A DNA stretch of 24,231 bases, from NCBI GenBank assembly GCA_039030335.1, contig JBCCEJ010000087.1, positions 1-24,231 on the forward strand. The letters run 5' to 3'. This document shows positions 23,354 to 24,231 of the stretch, in pieces. Position 1 is the stretch's first letter. The number at the start of each line of letters is the position of its first letter. Position numbers and translations under genes: made by a program. The stretch comes from JBCCEJ01 sp039030335. Lineage in GTDB: Bacteria; Pseudomonadota; Gammaproteobacteria; HK1. A model generated the notes under the pieces. That model was not told where the DNA came from and searched no databases. It saw only the letters and a list, made by a program, of their open reading frames with translations.

Positions 23354-24231
23354 GTGAGAATTTTGGTATTGCTGTCCCTCGCGCTCGCCGAGGGGCTGTA
23401 TGCGACGGTGCGTTTCGACTCCGTCAACGTCAGCAGCGCCAGTCCTGTTGCGCAGGCTGTGATGGCAAACTCGCCGGCTATCTTGAGCACGCTGCTGGCG
23501 TTCGCGGGTGCATTTCTACTGGTCTTGGCACCCCGACTCAGGTTTTGGTCCGGCCGTTTTCTGGCGATGTCACGCCACCACAATTTCGTTGTAGCGCTGC
23601 TCGTTCAACTGAGCGCTTACGCTGTGTTTGTCGCCGTCAGCGAGCGCATATTTTCCGGCTCCGACAGCAACCTGGCCTGGATTGGACTGTGGCTGGCTGT
23701 CGCTCTCGTGACTTTGCTCGCGCTCCTCATTGCATTGGCGCCTGTACGCTTTTGGGCAAGGCTTGTTTCGCGTGAACTTTCCGGAGGGTCGGTCGCCGCG
23801 GTTGCGGCGATTGCCGCGTGGACGATTGGACAGGGCGCACAGCAGTTTTGGCAGCCGCTCGCCGAGTGGACTTTCTGGCTGGTCGAGCAGCTGTTGGCGC
23901 CGTTCTACGACGACCTGATTATGACCTCAGAGCGTCGTATCCTGGGTACGGGCCGATTTCTCGTGCGCATCGCTCCCGAGTGCTCCTTCGATCTCCTCGG
24001 TGAGGCGGCGCTCCTCGACGTCGCCAACCTCGTCAACTACGACGCCCTGGTCCTGCCGTACATGGCCTACGCCAAGGCTTCGGAGGTCGACCGCATCAGC
24101 GAGACCCTCCAGCACGCGATCTACCGCTACGGGATCGGCATCATTTGCGGCGACAACCTCCTCACCAACGACGAGACCGGCGCTGCCTTCGGGGGCGACG
24201 CCTTCCTGCGTATGAAGCAGGTGCTCGGCAT
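23354..24231 (+). CDS. xrtE: XrtE-type exosortase, N-terminal part, fused in frame to unrelated sequence and open at window end
   Basis: Frame open from GTG 23354 to the last base (292 codons, no stop). Residues 1-208 are membrane protein with about five hydrophobic segments (LVLLSLALAEGLYATV; AILSTLLAFAGAFLLVLAP; FVVALLVQLSAYAVFVAV; IGLWLAVALVTLLALLIAL; VAAVAAIAAWTIG). They lead into ILGTGRFLVRIAPECS, the approach to the catalytic Cys (C210) in exosortase E/protease enzymes of VPEID-CTERM systems. Exosortases should continue with a Gly after the Cys-Ser pair, more membrane helices with the catalytic Arg and His, and in XrtE a CAAX-protease domain. Instead the sequence becomes soluble at residue 212. 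Start chosen as the first start codon after the TPR stop (15-nt gap); its SD is weak. Confidence 0.72.
   Translation, partial: MRILVLLSLALAEGLYATVRFDSVNVSSASPVAQAVMANSPAILSTLLAFAGAFLLVLAPRLRFWSGRFLAMSRHHNFVVALLVQLSAYAVFVAVSERIFSGSDSNLAWIGLWLAVALVTLLALLIALAPVRFWARLVSRELSGGSVAAVAAIAAWTIGQGAQQFWQPLAEWTFWLVEQLLAPFYDDLIMTSERRILGTGRFLVRIAPECSFDLLGEAALLDVANLVNYDALVLPYMAYAKASEVDRISETLQHAIYRYGIGIICGDNLLTNDETGAAFGGDAFLRMKQVLG
23987..24231 (+). other. Foreign-looking in-frame tail after the exosortase catalytic Cys
   Basis: Residues 212-292 of the terminal frame (FDLLGEAALLDVANLVNYDA, then LVLPYMAYAKASEVDRI and GIGIICGDNLLTNDETG) are hydrophilic alpha/beta sequence, not exosortase. Only about 6 of 82 codons end in A or T and Leu is mostly CTC, whereas the 70 or so codons at the 5' end of the gene have about one third A/T-ending codons and much TTG/CTG. 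Sharp change at about 23987. The stretch recalls domains of secreted polysaccharide-acting enzymes, but I cannot name the family. Confidence 0.6.

Overview
The window is GC-rich, densely coded DNA, most likely from a free-living, probably uncultured, Gammaproteobacterium or close relative in Pseudomonadota. The evidence is gene content: an AlkC-type glycosylase, paired acyl-CoA dehydrogenases with a crotonase and an SDR, a Tat-exported PhoX, a LysR/YraQ pair, and an exosortase module with a PEP-CTERM-like substrate. No rRNA, tRNA, CRISPR array, transposase or phage gene was seen.

Layout. 1-4032: the 3' end of an SDR oxidoreductase, then a leftward pair (AlkC-type DNA glycosylase and an MBL-fold hydrolase), then a rightward orphan GspE/PilB-type ATPase whose real start is a TTG behind a perfect Shine-Dalgarno. 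4080-9257: a lipid/CoA catabolism block with a leftward crotonase, a divergent EamA transporter, and a rightward run of an LLM flavin/F420-type oxidoreductase and two acyl-CoA dehydrogenases that probably form one heteromeric enzyme. 9315-15327: a cysteine-dioxygenase-family thiol dioxygenase, a Tat-exported PhoX-family phosphatase, a possible small secreted peptide ORF, a hairpin-rich leader, a large secreted ankyrin-repeat protein and a proline iminopeptidase. 15336-17389: leftward NAD(P)-binding protein, four-TM membrane protein and TauD-type dioxygenase. 17533-19454: a YraQ/ArsP-type permease divergent from a LysR regulator, with an AT-rich palindrome between them.

19633-24231 is the most interesting part. 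A small secreted protein ends in an IPEID-hydrophobic-Arg tail of the VPEID-CTERM type. Divergent from it are an 884-residue membrane-anchored TPR protein like PrsT of exosortase systems and, 15 nt later, an XrtE-type exosortase. Substrate, accessory TPR factor and sorting enzyme thus sit together. The exosortase reading frame runs through the catalytic APECS motif and then, immediately after Cys210-Ser211, changes without a frameshift into a soluble-looking sequence of very different codon usage that stays open to the window end. This is either a chimeric assembly at a contig edge or a gene fusion/insertion exactly at the active site.

Hairpins or palindromes sit at three convergent gene ends (4041-4066, 15324-15339, 19633-19664) and probably act in transcription termination. 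All family calls come from reading motifs by eye; no database search was run.
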